Under the pieces are notes generated by a model that saw only the letters and a list, made by a program, of their open reading frames with translations, did not search any database and was not told where the DNA came from. 64,000 bases of DNA from contig NZ_SCNN01000001.1 in NCBI RefSeq assembly GCF_005503535.1, forward strand, positions 620,001 to 684,000, given 5' to 3'. Shown here one piece after another: positions 63,620-64,000 of the stretch. The position numbers and the translations under genes were made by a program. Source of the DNA: Mesorhizobium comanense (GTDB lineage: Bacteria > Pseudomonadota > Alphaproteobacteria > Rhizobiales > Rhizobiaceae). Within the stretch, counting starts at the first letter, position 1. Each line of letters opens with the position of its first letter.

Positions 63620-64000
63620 ATGAGTCAGTTCGATCGAACGCTGGAATACATTGACCAATTGCAGCACGCCGCAACGGCGGCTGCGGTCTGCGAGAGACTG
63701 CTGGGCGTAACGTCGGATTTCGGTCTGACCGCGCTGATGGCCGGCACCGTCCCGCAGCCGGGCACGCCGGTCGGTCAGCAGAAGCAGCATGTTCTGCTGT
63801 GCGATTGGCCCGTCGAATGGCTGGAGCGCTACGTGGCGCGCAACTATGTCGATCACGATCCCGTGGTCAGCCACATGAAGCAGCTGCAGGCGCCGTTCAA
63901 GTGGCAGGAAGCCGCGCGAGGCGTGTCCATCGACAAGAGCAGCGGCGAAGTGATGGGAGACGCGGGTTCCTTCAAGCTGCGCGACGGCCTGGCTTTCCCC
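63620..64000 (+). CDS. LuxR-family quorum-sensing regulator, 3' end cut by window edge
   Basis: The visible 127 residues are the N-terminal autoinducer-binding domain of a LuxR-type regulator: the acyl-homoserine-lactone pocket signature is present in DWPVEWLERYVARNYVDHDPVV, with the conserved Trp, Tyr, Asp and Pro residues in register. The C-terminal GerE-type helix-turn-helix must lie beyond the window. Divergent from the solute-binding protein gene; a lux-box-like palindrome lies upstream. No luxI-type synthase is in the window. Confidence 0.88.
   Translation, partial: MSQFDRTLEYIDQLQHAATAAAVCERLLGVTSDFGLTALMAGTVPQPGTPVGQQKQHVLLCDWPVEWLERYVARNYVDHDPVVSHMKQLQAPFKWQEAARGVSIDKSSGEVMGDAGSFKLRDGLAFP

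Noticed and set aside
1..64000. tRNA, rRNA, CRISPR array or insertion sequence
   Set aside because: No cloverleaf, spaced direct-repeat array, or transposase was seen when scanning the intergenic regions by eye; only short palindromic repeats were found. A tRNAscan-SE and ISfinder run would settle this.

Overview
The window is chromosomal DNA of an alphaproteobacterium of the order Hyphomicrobiales (Rhizobiales), most like Mesorhizobium or a close relative. The evidence is a high-GC sequence, a divergent fabA/irr pair, a class I lysyl-tRNA synthetase, a cpa/tad pilus locus, a long PodJ-like polarity protein, and short palindromic repeats of a type common in rhizobial intergenic DNA. No rRNA, tRNA, CRISPR array, insertion sequence or integrase was seen. 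Most of the window looks like stable core genome.

Layout. 1-5.9 kb: fabA-fabB (unsaturated fatty acid synthesis) divergent from irr (iron/heme regulator), then a DUF4260 membrane protein, an SH3-domain secreted protein, a 2-hydroxyacid dehydrogenase, and a GNAT/MoeB-like pair. 6-14.3 kb: replication and repair genes on the minus strand (recF, dnaN, dnaA, rpsT, enoyl-CoA hydratase, mutM, deoB). The 850-base dnaA-rpsT gap carries DnaA-box-like sites and an orphan plus-strand terminator. 14.5-27.6 kb: a tight-adherence (Flp/Tad) pilus island, with pilA-cpaABCDEF-tadBC on plus. Two TadE-like minor pilins, a stand-alone relative of the CpaC N-terminal domain and TadD lie on minus, and an orphan PhnD-like binding protein sits at its edge.

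27.7-33.8 kb: M17 aminopeptidase, MarR regulator, NlpC/P60 hydrolase, and the helicase/PdeM pair of the ligase-associated DNA damage system without its ligase. 33.8-42.8 kb: a three-subunit cytoplasmic molybdoenzyme resembling SoeABC sulfite dehydrogenase with a divergent LysR regulator, an Hsp70-like protein, and a TIGR02186/TauE pair. This may be a sulfite-handling neighbourhood. 43-47 kb: podJ-like gene.

47.4-56.4 kb: a MerR regulator and a beta-oxidation gene set (two acyl-CoA dehydrogenases, thiolase, YbaY-like protein, FadJ-type fusion, thioesterase). The regulator and the set share a TTGACGT/ACGTCAA operator motif. 56.4-64 kb: ankyrin protein, a small orphan gene under a perfect GTATATTA palindrome, an S24/LexA-like repressor with a degenerate nuclease-like exported protein, lysS, a TerB-like protein, a solute-binding protein, and the start of a LuxR-type quorum-sensing regulator with a 20-bp lux-box-like palindrome upstream.

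No gene cluster stood out as clearly novel. The best leads are regulatory (the MerR operator pair, the lux-box-like palindrome, the 58.3 kb operator, the orphan terminator beside dnaA) plus a few unfamiliar small genes.
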